From: Comamonadaceae bacterium
Lineage (GTDB): Bacteria; Pseudomonadota; Gammaproteobacteria; Burkholderiales; Burkholderiaceae_C
Assembly (NCBI GenBank): GCA_947442105.1
Contig: CANEVH010000013.1
Location: 1-64,000 of the forward strand
Length of the DNA stretch: 64,000 bases
Direction: 5' to 3'
Positions 8,331 to 19,921 of the stretch are shown in pieces. Below the pieces are notes generated by a model. It saw only the letters and a program-made list of their open reading frames with translations. It did no database searches and was not told where the DNA came from. Numbering within the stretch: position 1 is the first letter of the stretch; the number at the start of each line of letters is the position of its first letter. The translations under genes were made by a program, and so were the position numbers.

Positions 8331-9731
8331 ATGACCGAGGTAAGCCTGCCCCTGACAACCGACCTGAACAGCAGCGATGCCGGGCAAAGCCTGTGGCAGG
8401 CGTGCTTGGACCAGCTTGCGCTGGACCTGCCCGAACAGCAGTACAACACCTGGATACGGCCCCTGAGCGCACAGGTGTCGGAGGATGTCAGCAAGGTGGT
8501 TTTGTTCGTGGCCAACCGGTTCAAACTCGACTGGATACGCGCGCAATACAGCCTGCCAATTACTGCGCTGCTGGAAAAGCTCTGCGGCCAGGCGGTGCAG
8601 CTGGAATTGGCCATCACGCCCAGGGAAGTACCGCTGCGCAACCCGATGGCGCTGGCCGCCGTCCAGACGCCGCCAAGGGTGGACGAAGCAGACCCAACAC
8701 CCGCGGCCCCCAAGAACCGCCTCAACAGCGTGCTGACCTTTGACACGCTGATCGAGGGCACTGCCAACCGCATGGCACGCGCCGCCGCCATGCATGTGTC
8801 CACCGTGCCGGGCCACTTGTACAACCCCTTGTTTATCTACGGCGGCGTGGGCTTGGGCAAGACGCATTTGATGCACGCGGTAGGCAACCGGCTGCTGCTG
8901 GACCGGCCCAACGCCAAAGTTCTCTACATCCATGCGGAGCAGTTTGTCTCGGATGTGGTTAAAGCCTACCAGCGCAAGACATTTGACGAGTTCAAGGACA
9001 AATACCACTCACTGGATTTGCTGCTCATCGACGACGTGCAGTTTTTCGCCAACAAGGACCGCACGCAAGAAGAGTTCTTCAATGCCTTTGAGGCGCTGCT
9101 GGCCAAAAAGTCGCACATTGTGATGACCAGCGACACCTACCCCAAGGGCCTGACCGACATCCACGAGCGCCTGGTATCGCGCTTTGATTCGGGGCTGACG
9201 GTGGCCATTGAGCCGCCCGAGCTGGAAATGCGGGTGGCGATTTTGATCAACAAAGCGCGCGCCGAGGGCACCGAAATGCCGGAAGAAGTCGCGTTCTTTG
9301 TCGCCAAAAACGTGCGCTCCAATGTGCGTGAGCTTGAAGGTGCGCTGCGCAAGTGCCTGGCTTATTCACGCTTCAACCAAAAAGAGATCTCGATTGCGCT
9401 GGCGCGTGAGGCGCTGCGTGACCTGCTGTCCATCCAAAACCGGCAAATTTCGGTGGAAAACATCCAAAAAACGGTGGCCGACTACTACAAGATCAAGGTC
9501 GCTGACATGTATTCCAAAAAGCGCCCGGCCAGCATTGCCCGCCCGCGCCAGATTGCGATGTACCTGGCTAAAGAGCTGACAAAGAAAAGTCTGCCTGAAA
9601 TTGGCGAAATGTTTGGCGGGCGCGACCACACCACCGTACTGCACGCGGTGCGCAAAATTGGCGGTGAACGGCTGCAGGTGATTGAGCTGAACCAGCAGTT
9701 GCACGTTTTAGAGCAAACCCTTAAAGGTTGA
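8331..9731 (+). CDS. dnaA: Chromosomal replication initiator protein DnaA
   Basis: 466 residues from the ATG at 8331 (a TTG four codons upstream is possible). Domain I is [23 protein letters not shown]; domain II is a short linker (about 105-130); the domain III AAA+ ATPase has Walker A GGVGLGKT (171-178) and Walker B LLIDD (231-235); domain IV carries the DnaA-box reader [11 protein letters not shown] (429-439). It opens the origin and loads DnaB, and as a transcription factor it controls its own gene. It is followed by dnaN and gyrB. Confidence 0.98.
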   Translation: MTEVSLPLTTDLNSSDAGQSLWQACLDQLALDLPEQQYNTWIRPLSAQVSEDVSKVVLFVANRFKLDWIRAQYSLPITALLEKLCGQAVQLELAITPREVPLRNPMALAAVQTPPRVDEADPTPAAPKNRLNSVLTFDTLIEGTANRMARAAAMHVSTVPGHLYNPLFIYGGVGLGKTHLMHAVGNRLLLDRPNAKVLYIHAEQFVSDVVKAYQRKTFDEFKDKYHSLDLLLIDDVQFFANKDRTQEEFFNAFEALLAKKSHIVMTSDTYPKGLTDIHERLVSRFDSGLTVAIEPPELEMRVAILINKARAEGTEMPEEVAFFVAKNVRSNVRELEGALRKCLAYSRFNQKEISIALAREALRDLLSIQNRQISVENIQKTVADYYKIKVADMYSKKRPASIARPRQIAMYLAKELTKKSLPEIGEMFGGRDHTTVLHAVRKIGGERLQVIELNQQLHVLEQTLKG

Positions 9732-9795
9732 CGTTAAAGCTTGACGAAAAATGCGCCTGCGGTAGCGCAGCCCCAGGGCTAAAACCGGCGAAAAT

Positions 9796-9813
9796 GGCGA
9801 GAAGTTTCTCGCC
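9796..9813. other. Palindrome before dnaN
   Basis: GGCGAGAA and its exact complement TTCTCGCC are separated by two bases, 36 bp before the dnaN start. There is no T tract, so it is probably an mRNA hairpin or a protein site in the dnaA-dnaN leader rather than a terminator. Confidence 0.5.
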
Positions 9814-9849
9814 CGGCCGAATAACAAGTGTTGAACATTGGAGATAAAC

Positions 9850-10956
9850 ATGATCGTATTGAAAGCAGCGCAAGACCAGGTGCTGTCCGTATTGCAGTCG
9901 GTATCGGGCATCGTGGAGCGGCGCCACACCCTGCCCATCCTGGCCAATGTGCTGGTGCGCAAAACCGGCGACACGGTGCAATTCACCACCAGCGACCTGG
10001 AAATCCAGATCCGCACCAGCGCCGAGCTGGGCGGCGAGACGGGAGACTTCAGCACCACCATTGGCGCGCGCAAGCTCATTGACATCTTGCGCACCATGCC
10101 GGCCGACCAGACGGTGTCGCTGGAGTCCAACCAGAACAAGATCATCCTCAAGGGCGGCAAGAGCAAGTTCACGCTGCAAACCATGGCCTCGGAAGACTTT
10201 CCGCTGGTACAGGAATCGGCCAGCTTTGGCCCGGTGTTCAGCGTGCCGCAAAAGACCTTGAAAAGCCTGCTCTCGCAGGTGTCGTTTGCCATGGCGGTGC
10301 ATGACATTCGCTACTACCTCAACGGCATTTTGTTTGTGGCCGAGGGCAAACAACTCAGCCTGGTGGCCACCGACGGCCACCGTTTGGCTTTTTCATCGGC
10401 AACGCTGGACGTGGAAGTGCCCAAGCAAGAGGTGATCTTGCCGCGCAAGACGGTGATTGAGCTGCAGCGCCTGCTCTCGGACGCGGAAGGCGCCATTGAG
10501 ATGCAATTTGCCAGCAACCAGGCCCGCTTCACCTTTGGCGGCATGGAATTTGTGACCAAGCTGGTGGAAGGCAAGTTCCCCGACTACAACCGCGTGATCC
10601 CCAAAAACCACCAAAACAAAATCACCCTGGGGCGCGACACCTTGCTCAGAACCTTGCAGCGCACGGCGATTTTGACCAGCGACAAGTTCAAAGGCGTGCG
10701 CCTGAACATCGACCCCGGCACCTTGCGCATGGCCGCCAATAATGCGGAGCAGGAAGAGGCGGTGGACGAGTTGGACATCGACTACGGCGGCGACAGTATC
10801 GAGATCGGCTTCAACGTGACCTACCTGATAGACGCACTCTCCAATATGGCCCAGGATATGGTGACCCTGGAGTTTTCCGACGGCAACAGTTCTGCGCTAC
10901 TGACCATTCCCGACAACGCTACCTTCAAGTACGTGGTGATGCCCATGCGCATTTAA
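9850..10956 (+). CDS. dnaN: DNA polymerase III sliding clamp (beta subunit)
   Basis: 368 residues from the ATG at 9850 (MIVLKAAQDQVLSVLQSV), preceded by GGAGATAAAC as ribosome site. It has three repeated clamp domains and ends in the conserved YVVMPMRI. The dimeric ring tethers Pol III and other partners to DNA. The normal place is after dnaA. The 118-bp spacer has a palindrome but no terminator, so some co-transcription with dnaA is likely. Confidence 0.98.
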   Translation: MIVLKAAQDQVLSVLQSVSGIVERRHTLPILANVLVRKTGDTVQFTTSDLEIQIRTSAELGGETGDFSTTIGARKLIDILRTMPADQTVSLESNQNKIILKGGKSKFTLQTMASEDFPLVQESASFGPVFSVPQKTLKSLLSQVSFAMAVHDIRYYLNGILFVAEGKQLSLVATDGHRLAFSSATLDVEVPKQEVILPRKTVIELQRLLSDAEGAIEMQFASNQARFTFGGMEFVTKLVEGKFPDYNRVIPKNHQNKITLGRDTLLRTLQRTAILTSDKFKGVRLNIDPGTLRMAANNAEQEEAVDELDIDYGGDSIEIGFNVTYLIDALSNMAQDMVTLEFSDGNSSALLTIPDNATFKYVVMPMRI

Positions 10957-10986
10957 GGCGCCGACCAGCGCAAATGCCCCCGCAAC

Positions 10987-11009
10987 AAACCCCCGGCTTT
11001 CGGGGGTTT
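10987..11009 (+). terminator. Hairpin after dnaN
   Basis: A 9-bp stem AAACCCCCG/CGGGGGTTT with loop GCTTT lies 30 bp after the dnaN stop. The trailing T tract is short (TTTGGTCATT), so it may act as a partial terminator between dnaN and gyrB. Confidence 0.7.
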
Positions 11010-11043
11010 GGTCATTCAAGAATGCATGAAATACAGGGGTTGA

Positions 11044-13725
<2,682 letters not shown>

Positions 13726-13741
13726 GGGTGTGGGCTCTCTA

Positions 13742-13776
13742 AAACTGTGCACTTAAGCTGTGCGCTTACACAGTTT
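13742..13776. terminator. Hairpin between convergent gyrB and the WYL regulator
   Basis: AAACTGTG (13742-13749) pairs exactly with CACAGTTT (13769-13776), and the inner TAAGC/GCTTA extend the stem with a small bulge. It sits 16 bp after gyrB and reads as a terminator usable from both sides, with T or A ends on each flank. Confidence 0.65.
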
Positions 13777-13817
13777 GCTGCCCCACTTGGCGCCAAGCAC
13801 CGTGGCGGGCCGACGCA

Positions 13818-14786
13818 TCACTCGTACTGCTTCAGGCTTGCCCGCAACTCTGTGGCCACCCATTCCCGCAGCGCAGTGGGTTCCAGCACTTCCGCGTGGC
13901 GTCCTTGGCGCAGGATGTCCATCGCAAGCTCGCGTGGGTCGGTGAAAGGCAGTTGCATGAGCAGGCTGCCATCCGCCTGGGGCGTGAGTTTTTGCTTGGG
14001 ATGCCAGAGTTCACGCGACACCCAGCGCGCCCGCTCTTCTGAAAATCGCAGCGTGGCCCATTGCACTTTGTCGCCGGCAAAGATGCCGTAGCCCTGGCCC
14101 ACAAAGCCGTCGAGTTCCTTTTTGCCGACCGGCTTGCTGCTCTTGGCCACCAAAGTGGCCTGGTCCATGGCGTCCATGGAGAACGAGCGCATGGCCTCCT
14201 GCTGGTGGCACCAGGCACCCAAATACCAGTTGCCCCGGTAGTGCAGCAAGAGCTGGGGTGACACCTCGCGCTCGCTGAAATCATTGCGTGCGCGGTTGTA
14301 GTAGCGAATGTGCAGCCGTTGGCGCCCCAGCAGCGCGGCTGCCACCACCTCAAAGTTCTTGTCGGCCACCGGCCTGGCCGCCACATTGAGCAGCTTGACC
14401 CGGCTTTGCACATCGCCTGCGGTGTGCTTGCCGGCCTCAATGACTGCGCGCAGGCGCGCTTGGAGCGGCGCAATATGCGGGCCCAGCAGGCCCGGCTGCA
14501 TCTCAGAGAGCAGGGCTTGCATCATCAAAAGGGCGTAGGCCTCGCTGGCGTTGAACCACAGGCCGGGCAGCGGCTGCTGCTTGTTCGCAGCGCCATGGGC
14601 GTAGCGGTAGCCACCCGCGCTGCGGTCCCATTCAATGGGCGCGTTGAGGCGGTCACGCAGGTACTCCATGTCGCGCTTGAAGGTGGCGCGCGACACCTCC
14701 AACTCCGCCAAAAAGCGCTCGATGGGCACCGCCACATTCGTGTGCAAGAGGTGGTCTATTTTGTAAAAACGTTCGGTGCGATCCAA
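13818..14786 (-). CDS. WYL-domain (YafY-type) transcriptional regulator
   Basis: 322 residues. The N-terminal DeoR-like winged helix (residues 1-60: ERFLAELEVSRATFKRDMEYL) is followed by a WYL ligand-sensing domain (about 130-230: LHIRYYNRARNDFSEREVSPQLLLHYRGNWYLGAW) and a WCX-like C-terminus. WYL regulators bind nucleic-acid ligands or nucleotides and often control defence, DNA-repair or phage-response genes. A 7-bp inverted repeat 21 bp upstream of its start is a likely autoregulatory operator. The next gene upstream on the same strand is the DUF4238 protein, 940 bp away. Confidence 0.92.
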   Translation of the reverse strand: MDRTERFYKIDHLLHTNVAVPIERFLAELEVSRATFKRDMEYLRDRLNAPIEWDRSAGGYRYAHGAANKQQPLPGLWFNASEAYALLMMQALLSEMQPGLLGPHIAPLQARLRAVIEAGKHTAGDVQSRVKLLNVAARPVADKNFEVVAAALLGRQRLHIRYYNRARNDFSEREVSPQLLLHYRGNWYLGAWCHQQEAMRSFSMDAMDQATLVAKSSKPVGKKELDGFVGQGYGIFAGDKVQWATLRFSEERARWVSRELWHPKQKLTPQADGSLLMQLPFTDPRELAMDILRQGRHAEVLEPTALREWVATELRASLKQYE

Positions 14787-14807
14787 TTTTTTGGCCTTTG
14801 GTGTACA

Positions 14808-14826
14808 TGGCTCACCCTATGAGCCA
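14808..14826. promoter_or_regulatory. Candidate operator of the WYL regulator
   Basis: TGGCTCA and its exact complement TGAGCCA are separated by CCCTA and centred 31 bp before the regulator start. The size and position suit a dimeric winged-helix repressor acting on its own promoter. Confidence 0.6.
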
Positions 14827-14945
14827 ACAGCGCCGAATAATACGTTCAAGCGGCACAGATCAGACACAACTCAGCCGCAATTCGGACGCAATTTAGACGA
14901 ACTGCGGGATTTTCACCTCGGACTTTTACACACCGGAGCACCACC

Positions 14946-15158
14946 ATGACCTATGCCACCATCCACAACCCTCAGGCGTTCGCCGCCAACCTTGGGCCGT
15001 CACACTCAATTCCTGCTGCGCATTCGTCGGTGCCCAAGCCTGCCGCCACCCCACACATCGCCGCACGGAGCGCGTGGGCCGCAGCGCAGAGGGCGCGCCT
15101 GCGCCGTGGCAAGGCTATCGCTATGGCGGTGGCTGCTGTGGTCTGGCGGTGGCTTTGA
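14946..15158 (+). CDS. Possible small hypothetical protein
   Basis: A 70-residue frame starting MTYATIHNPQ, with GGAG 8 bases before its ATG. It is Ala/Arg/Pro-rich with a hydrophobic C-terminal stretch (AIAMAVAAVVWRW). It is divergent from the WYL regulator and so could be its target. No family is recognised. High-GC DNA readily gives such frames by chance, so the good ribosome site is the main support. Confidence 0.3.
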   Translation: MTYATIHNPQAFAANLGPSHSIPAAHSSVPKPAATPHIAARSAWAAAQRARLRRGKAIAMAVAAVVWRWL

Positions 15159-15726
15159 TACGGGGTGCATTCCTCCACTTGCCGACTTGCAGCGCCAGCG
15201 CTGGCTGTGCCGGTGCCGGTGCCGGTGCCGGTGCCGGTGCCGGCGCCCACCTGGAAAAGCGTTGAACCGTTGAGGATATGAGCGGCAAATCGAGCGCTAT
15301 AACCATTGGGAATGATTTAACGAGCATTGTTTTCGACCCTGTGAGCCTGAGTCTGCGCCAAGTGGACGACGTGTTGGGCAAGCGACGGCTGCCTGCAAAA
15401 CGCTTACCGATGGTAGGGGGCATTCGCGCCAGTTTGACATCACCCACGTGGGCACCGCCGATGAATCGCCGCCGCAAGAGCGCCTTTCGTTTGCCATGAC
15501 GCCGGTGGACTTGTTGATGCGGTTGAGGGGGCGGGAGGTGGGGGTTGCGTGGGAAGGCCGCTTTAGCTGCATTTTTGAAGGACTGTGGCTGCCGGTAGCG
15601 ATCGGTTGCAGACTTCGAGGAGTCGAGATGGACGTCCCAGTAGCGGACACTACCGATTGGATTGCAACCCTCTGAGAGTCTCTCCGGTAAAGAGGGAGTT
15701 TCGTCGACTGCATGGAGTTTGCAGCA
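15159..15726. other. Gene-poor segment, possibly decayed coding DNA
   Basis: About 570 bp without a convincing gene. Two short plus-strand frames (15278-15499 and 15448-15675) overlap in different phases and could be frameshifted pieces of one former gene, but neither matches a family I know. The hexanucleotide repeat lies inside. The segment ends at the stop of the DUF4238 gene. Confidence 0.5.
15208..15243 (+). repeat. Hexanucleotide tandem repeat, six copies of TGCCGG
   Basis: Six uninterrupted TGCCGG units (36 bp) in the gene-poor segment between the WYL regulator and the DUF4238 gene. It is a typical slippage-prone microsatellite. No gene clearly spans it. Confidence 0.9.
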
Positions 15727-17772
15727 TCAGGACCGCAACATGATTCGAATCTGCTCAAGTTGTTCGTCCGACAATACATCCATCCAAATTTGCGCCGGTG
15801 ACCGCGTAGACACCGCGATGCCAAAAGACCAGAGTACGCGTTCAAGGTGACTGCCAAGGAGAATCAGATCGCTGTCGTCTGTGAGGCTATTACGGGAATC
15901 GAAGAAACGTTCTAAGTCAATAGAAAACAGTTCGAACCAGTCGCTGAGAGCGGATGACTGAAGTGTCTCGATACTTTTGGTCCCTTTCCACCGGTTAACC
16001 TCGCCCCTGGTGGTTGCGCAGACATTCGCCGTGGCGTTTAGCAATAACTCAACATGACCAAGTGCTTGCCCCAACGCGGCATCCGCATCTCTATGTTCAA
16101 TGAAGTGGTGGCGCGCATCGGAAATCCCCTTCGCACATTCGGTCAAAGTCCAGTTGTATAGGTCATCGGTAGCAGTAAATTCCTTGCCTGAGATGCACCC
16201 CATTTCCGAGAGCCGTACACCGAAGTAGTGAGATAAGAACAGATGGGCAATGCGCATTCCAGTCGCCTCAAGCATTGGCCGCTCACGCTGCAACGCCTCC
16301 AAGGAAATCTTGGAGGCCACAGTCGCGTAATACGCCGCCCGGCCTGCTTGATGACGTATTAGCACTGAGGCAGGGTGCGCAAACAATTGTCCTTTGGCCG
16401 CAAGCTTGACCGATTCCGTAGTGACAAAAAGTTGACAAGTCAACCCATTTTTGGTTTCGGCCGTGTAACAGGCCCCCTGCCTCGCGTCTTGAGCGGCATG
16501 ACTGTTCAGCGTAACTCCGCGCTGTCGCAATGAAAGTACTATGTCGTCGGAAACGATGATGGACTCAACAATGCGCAAGCCCAATTGCAGCTCAGGCGCA
16601 CTCATCAGGTTTTGAATAGTAGTTTGCGCTTTGCGACTTTTACGACTTGAAGGTTCAAACTTGATGGGGACCTTGATCGCTTCCTGCACCAAGTCCTCAG
16701 TCTCATGCGGTTCCCTGACACTCCCTTCGGGTGCAGCAAACGTTTGCTTTGAAACCAACCTATCAACGTACTGGGAGACCGTACTCCCAATGAGCGCTGC
16801 AACTTCGGCCGTTTGGGCGTCGGCTTGCGAGCTGATAAAAAATTCCATGGAACACCGAGCAAAAGAGCGATTCAGCGAAGCTATATCGATCTCCGGTTTC
16901 CCTAGGCAACCAACCAATACCTTGCTGGAGTTAATGGGCATCACGATCCCTGCAATTTCATCATCGCTCAAGAATGGATAGGGCTCCAAACTTTGAAAAT
17001 CAGACGTTTTCGACCCCACCGCAAGGCAGTCCGGTAGCACGAAGTGAATCGGTGCTGTGGCCGCGATGATTTGCCAGTTCATCTCTTTCAGGCGTTCCAC
17101 TCGAAGCGCGGGCGCCATGCCATGGTCCAGTGCCTTACTGTGCCCACTGACAATCAACTTGGGGATCTCCTCAAGCAACATTCCGAGTTGCCGCTGGAAT
17201 GTCGCGGCAAGGTCTGGAAACATTTTCGGAAACTTCTCACGAGCTCGAAAGTGCATTAGCTTTGCAAGTGCATTCCTACCACTCTCTGGAACGGTCCCAA
17301 GCTGAGAAAGAAGCTCTTCTTTGATAGCCTTGGCTAGCTTTGATCCCGGAGTGAGCGAATCGACCTCCAGCACGGCTCGCGCGGTCTGATCATTGCGCAT
17401 TGAGTCCGAAAAATGACCCAACATTTCAGTGGCAGTGGCAGAGAGACTGCCCCTGATAAACGCGGAGCGGATTGACAAGTGAACAACCACCGCCGCCGCG
17501 ACGTGCGAGTCAATAGGACCTGCCGGGGTTTCACGTAGCGCAGCGACCGAAGGCGCCAGGACCACTCTCTCGTAGATTGTTATCTTGTCGTCGAGCGACT
17601 GCTCATCTGACGGCACAGAGTAGAAGTCCCGCTGCGCAGCTACGCCCTCGGTCGAGGAAAGGTATGGTTCCTGTCCCTTTTTGAAAACGTGTACCTGAGT
17701 CTTCGCCCCCTTAGCAACGCCAAAACCCCTCTGTAGAGCCTGTGGGATGAAATGCTGCTTTCGACCTGCCAT
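15727..17772 (-). CDS. DUF4238 domain protein of unknown function
   Basis: 681 residues. The N-terminus MAGRKQHFIPQALQRGFG followed by QVHVFKKGQ and RDFYSVPS is the DUF4238 pattern (H-[FY]-IPQ-x-[LY]-x-x-[NGR]-F). The first 270 residues are this domain. The remaining 400 residues are helical and charged, with no motif I can name, and there is no signal peptide or membrane helix. DUF4238 has no established activity; many copies lie in accessory or defence-like regions. Its GC is visibly below the flanks and it stands alone on the minus strand, so horizontal acquisition is likely. Confidence 0.85.
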   Translation of the reverse strand: MAGRKQHFIPQALQRGFGVAKGAKTQVHVFKKGQEPYLSSTEGVAAQRDFYSVPSDEQSLDDKITIYERVVLAPSVAALRETPAGPIDSHVAAAVVVHLSIRSAFIRGSLSATATEMLGHFSDSMRNDQTARAVLEVDSLTPGSKLAKAIKEELLSQLGTVPESGRNALAKLMHFRAREKFPKMFPDLAATFQRQLGMLLEEIPKLIVSGHSKALDHGMAPALRVERLKEMNWQIIAATAPIHFVLPDCLAVGSKTSDFQSLEPYPFLSDDEIAGIVMPINSSKVLVGCLGKPEIDIASLNRSFARCSMEFFISSQADAQTAEVAALIGSTVSQYVDRLVSKQTFAAPEGSVREPHETEDLVQEAIKVPIKFEPSSRKSRKAQTTIQNLMSAPELQLGLRIVESIIVSDDIVLSLRQRGVTLNSHAAQDARQGACYTAETKNGLTCQLFVTTESVKLAAKGQLFAHPASVLIRHQAGRAAYYATVASKISLEALQRERPMLEATGMRIAHLFLSHYFGVRLSEMGCISGKEFTATDDLYNWTLTECAKGISDARHHFIEHRDADAALGQALGHVELLLNATANVCATTRGEVNRWKGTKSIETLQSSALSDWFELFSIDLERFFDSRNSLTDDSDLILLGSHLERVLWSFGIAVSTRSPAQIWMDVLSDEQLEQIRIMLRS

Positions 17773-18107
17773 TACGCCCTTCCTTCCATTGCGAAAATTT
17801 CAACGCCTGAGAGATCACCGTTTGTCACCTACGACGGCCCATGCCAGGCTGACAGCAATCAATTGGCGCCCACCCTATTCGTCGAATCGACTTGCATAAA
17901 TCTAAAAGCAGAGGTGTAGCGATAACCGCACCTGGCCCCTACCGGCCACAAGCGAGTTACGTCAATCATGAATACGTGATGGATCCAAACCTGCCCAACG
18001 ACGAATGGCGTTTGCATAAGGAGTTTCACGTGCTATTGATTTTGTTCACCAATGGTCAACGAACGGCCGATGCGCGCCGCCAACGCCCATCCGCTTAACG
18101 CCGCCTC
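17773..18107. other. Intergenic region upstream of the DUF4238 gene
   Basis: 335 bp with no supported gene. A 68-codon plus-strand frame starting with TTG at 17892 has no ribosome site and no recognisable content. The AT-richer part next to 17772 probably holds the DUF4238 promoter. Confidence 0.5.
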
Positions 18108-18980
18108 TCAGCGCCCAGCAATCCACGCCTCACTGCGCTCCCACAGCACGCGCGCCAAGTCAGGGTCTTGACCGAGCGCCGATGGGCGGACCGGTTTGCA
18201 GTCGGCGTAATACAAGCCCGATTCCGTGTGCGGCGCGTGCAGGGCGCAGTGCAGGGTGGTGCGCGCGCCTTCTTCGGCGGTGAGCAATCCGCGCAGGCGC
18301 AGCAGGGGGCGTGCCCAGTGGGGCAGTGCGCGCCAGATTTCGGTGTCCACCACGCCGGGGTGCAGCGCGTAGCAAGACACCTGCGTGCCTTGCAGGCGCC
18401 GGGCCAGCTCGGCGCTGAACAACAAATTGGCGAGCTTGGATACCGCGTATTCGCGCACGCTGGTAATGCTGCGCGTGGGCTGGCGCAGCGCGTCCCAATC
18501 AATGCCCGGTGTGCGCTTGTGTGCGCGGCTTGACACCGTCACCACCCGCGACGGGGCCGAGGCTTGCAACTGCGGCAAAAGCAGTTGCGTGAGCAAAAAG
18601 TGGCCCATGTGGTTGACGCCAAACATCATCTCAAAGCCGTCGGTCGTCAGGCCGCGAAGGCCGGCGATGCCTGCGTTGTTCACCAGCAGGTGCAAGGGCA
18701 AATTCAATGCAATGAACTGCTGGGCGCACTCGCCCACCGACGCCAGGCTGGCCAGGTTCAGGGGCAAAAACACGGCAGGCTTGGCGGGGGCCAGCGCCTT
18801 GATCTCGTCGAGCACCGGCTGGGTGCGCGCGAGCGACCGCCCGGCAATCACCACTTGGTAGCCCGCGCGGGCCAGCGCTAAGGCCGTCACGCGGCCGATT
18901 CCGATATTGGCGCCGGTGATCAAGGCGACGCGGTCAGCAGGTGCGCTGTCGGAAGAGGGTGGGTGCGGCGTGTGGGTCAT
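18108..18980 (-). CDS. Short-chain dehydrogenase/reductase (retinol-dehydrogenase-like)
   Basis: 290 residues of classical SDR. The cofactor loop is TGANIGIG (22-29), then NNAG after beta-4, then the catalytic Ser-Tyr-Lys set with YAVSK. The HKRTPGIDWDAL region and the layout resemble the RDH11/12-like NAD(P)-dependent group rather than FabG. The substrate cannot be deduced. It is a lone minus-strand gene, 158 bp downstream of the yqiA-like gene. Confidence 0.9.
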   Translation of the reverse strand: MTHTPHPPSSDSAPADRVALITGANIGIGRVTALALARAGYQVVIAGRSLARTQPVLDEIKALAPAKPAVFLPLNLASLASVGECAQQFIALNLPLHLLVNNAGIAGLRGLTTDGFEMMFGVNHMGHFLLTQLLLPQLQASAPSRVVTVSSRAHKRTPGIDWDALRQPTRSITSVREYAVSKLANLLFSAELARRLQGTQVSCYALHPGVVDTEIWRALPHWARPLLRLRGLLTAEEGARTTLHCALHAPHTESGLYYADCKPVRPSALGQDPDLARVLWERSEAWIAGR

Positions 18981-19138
18981 GGTTTGAGAATATCAGGGGA
19001 GCGTGACCAAGACTTGCCACCGCAGACGCTGCGGTCTCTTCCATCGCAAATGCCTGGGCACGGCACCAGACCCCTAGACCCCACTTCGCGCGCCACTGGC
19101 ACCCTGGCATTGAGGGCTCATGCGCCGCCAGGGCGTTG

Positions 19139-19726
19139 TTACACCAAGTTCAAAAATTTCAACACACCGTCCAGGTGCAGCGCAAAGTCGCTGATGGCGT
19201 GGTCATTGCCGGGCAAGATGATCTGCTGCGCATCGGGATAGCGGTCGCGCATTTCGCGCCAGTCCAGCACCTCGTCGCCCTGGGCGATCAGCGCCAGCTC
19301 GGGGCCGGGGGCGTGGGTGCCCTCGTCCGCAAGCTGCTGCAGTTCGTCCACAAACGCGGCTTCAAAATAGAAGCTTTCGTCGGACTGGTGCCACTGGCTT
19401 TGCGCGCCAATGTGGCGCGCCAGGTCGCGCGCGGGAAACACCGCCGGGTTCAGCAGCACCGATGTACAGCCGGTCTGGCGCGCCACCCACGAGGCATAAA
19501 AGCCGCCCAGCGATGAGCCGACCACCGCCATGCGTTCGCGCGGCCAATCCGCCACCAAGGCTGCCACCTCGTCCATGGCCTGGCGCGGTGAGGGCGGCAA
19601 CTGCGGGCAGCACCACCGCACCTGCGGGTGGCGCTGCGCCACGGCGCGCGCCATCAGCGTGGCCTTGGCGGACGCCGGGGACGAACGAAAACCGTGCAGG
19701 TAAAGCAAGTGGGTGATGGCGGGCAT
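19139..19726 (-). CDS. YqiA/YcfP-family alpha/beta-fold esterase
   Basis: 195 residues from the ATG at 19726 (MPAITHLLYLHGFRSSP). The features are an LHGF oxyanion strand, the nucleophile elbow GSSLGG, QGDEVLD carrying the acid, and GNDHAISDF carrying the histidine, which make a complete YqiA-type triad. Family members are small cytoplasmic esterases with preference for short acyl or CoA-type esters. The longer in-frame N-terminus starting at 19813 lacks any ribosome site and was not used. Confidence 0.88.
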   Translation of the reverse strand: MPAITHLLYLHGFRSSPASAKATLMARAVAQRHPQVRWCCPQLPPSPRQAMDEVAALVADWPRERMAVVGSSLGGFYASWVARQTGCTSVLLNPAVFPARDLARHIGAQSQWHQSDESFYFEAAFVDELQQLADEGTHAPGPELALIAQGDEVLDWREMRDRYPDAQQIILPGNDHAISDFALHLDGVLKFLNLV

Positions 19727-19921
19727 GGGCAAACTTTCAAAAAGGTGCGGCGTACGGGTGCGGCCTGCGGACGGACCGTGGCGCGGGCTTAGCGCAAGGC
19801 CCAACATCGCCAAAGCCCAAGTGGCGACAGGTAGCGCGGGCGTGCTGCGTTATCGTAGCTGCGAGCCTAAGCCATCGCCCCGTCCGATAGGGCACGTGCC
19901 CTCGCACCAGAAAGCCCGCCC

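Noticed and set aside
15208-15243. TGCCGG repeat considered as CRISPR or iteron
   Set aside because: Units of 6 bp without spacers, so a simple microsatellite.
15297-15857. Minus-strand 186-codon frame overlapping the DUF4238 3' end
   Set aside because: It is in another phase from the DUF4238 gene and has Ser/Arg-rich, domain-free content. Probably chance.
18023-18032. GTTTCACGTG, half of a parS site
   Set aside because: Only the left half and core match; the right half reads CTATTG. It lies far from the parAB cluster.
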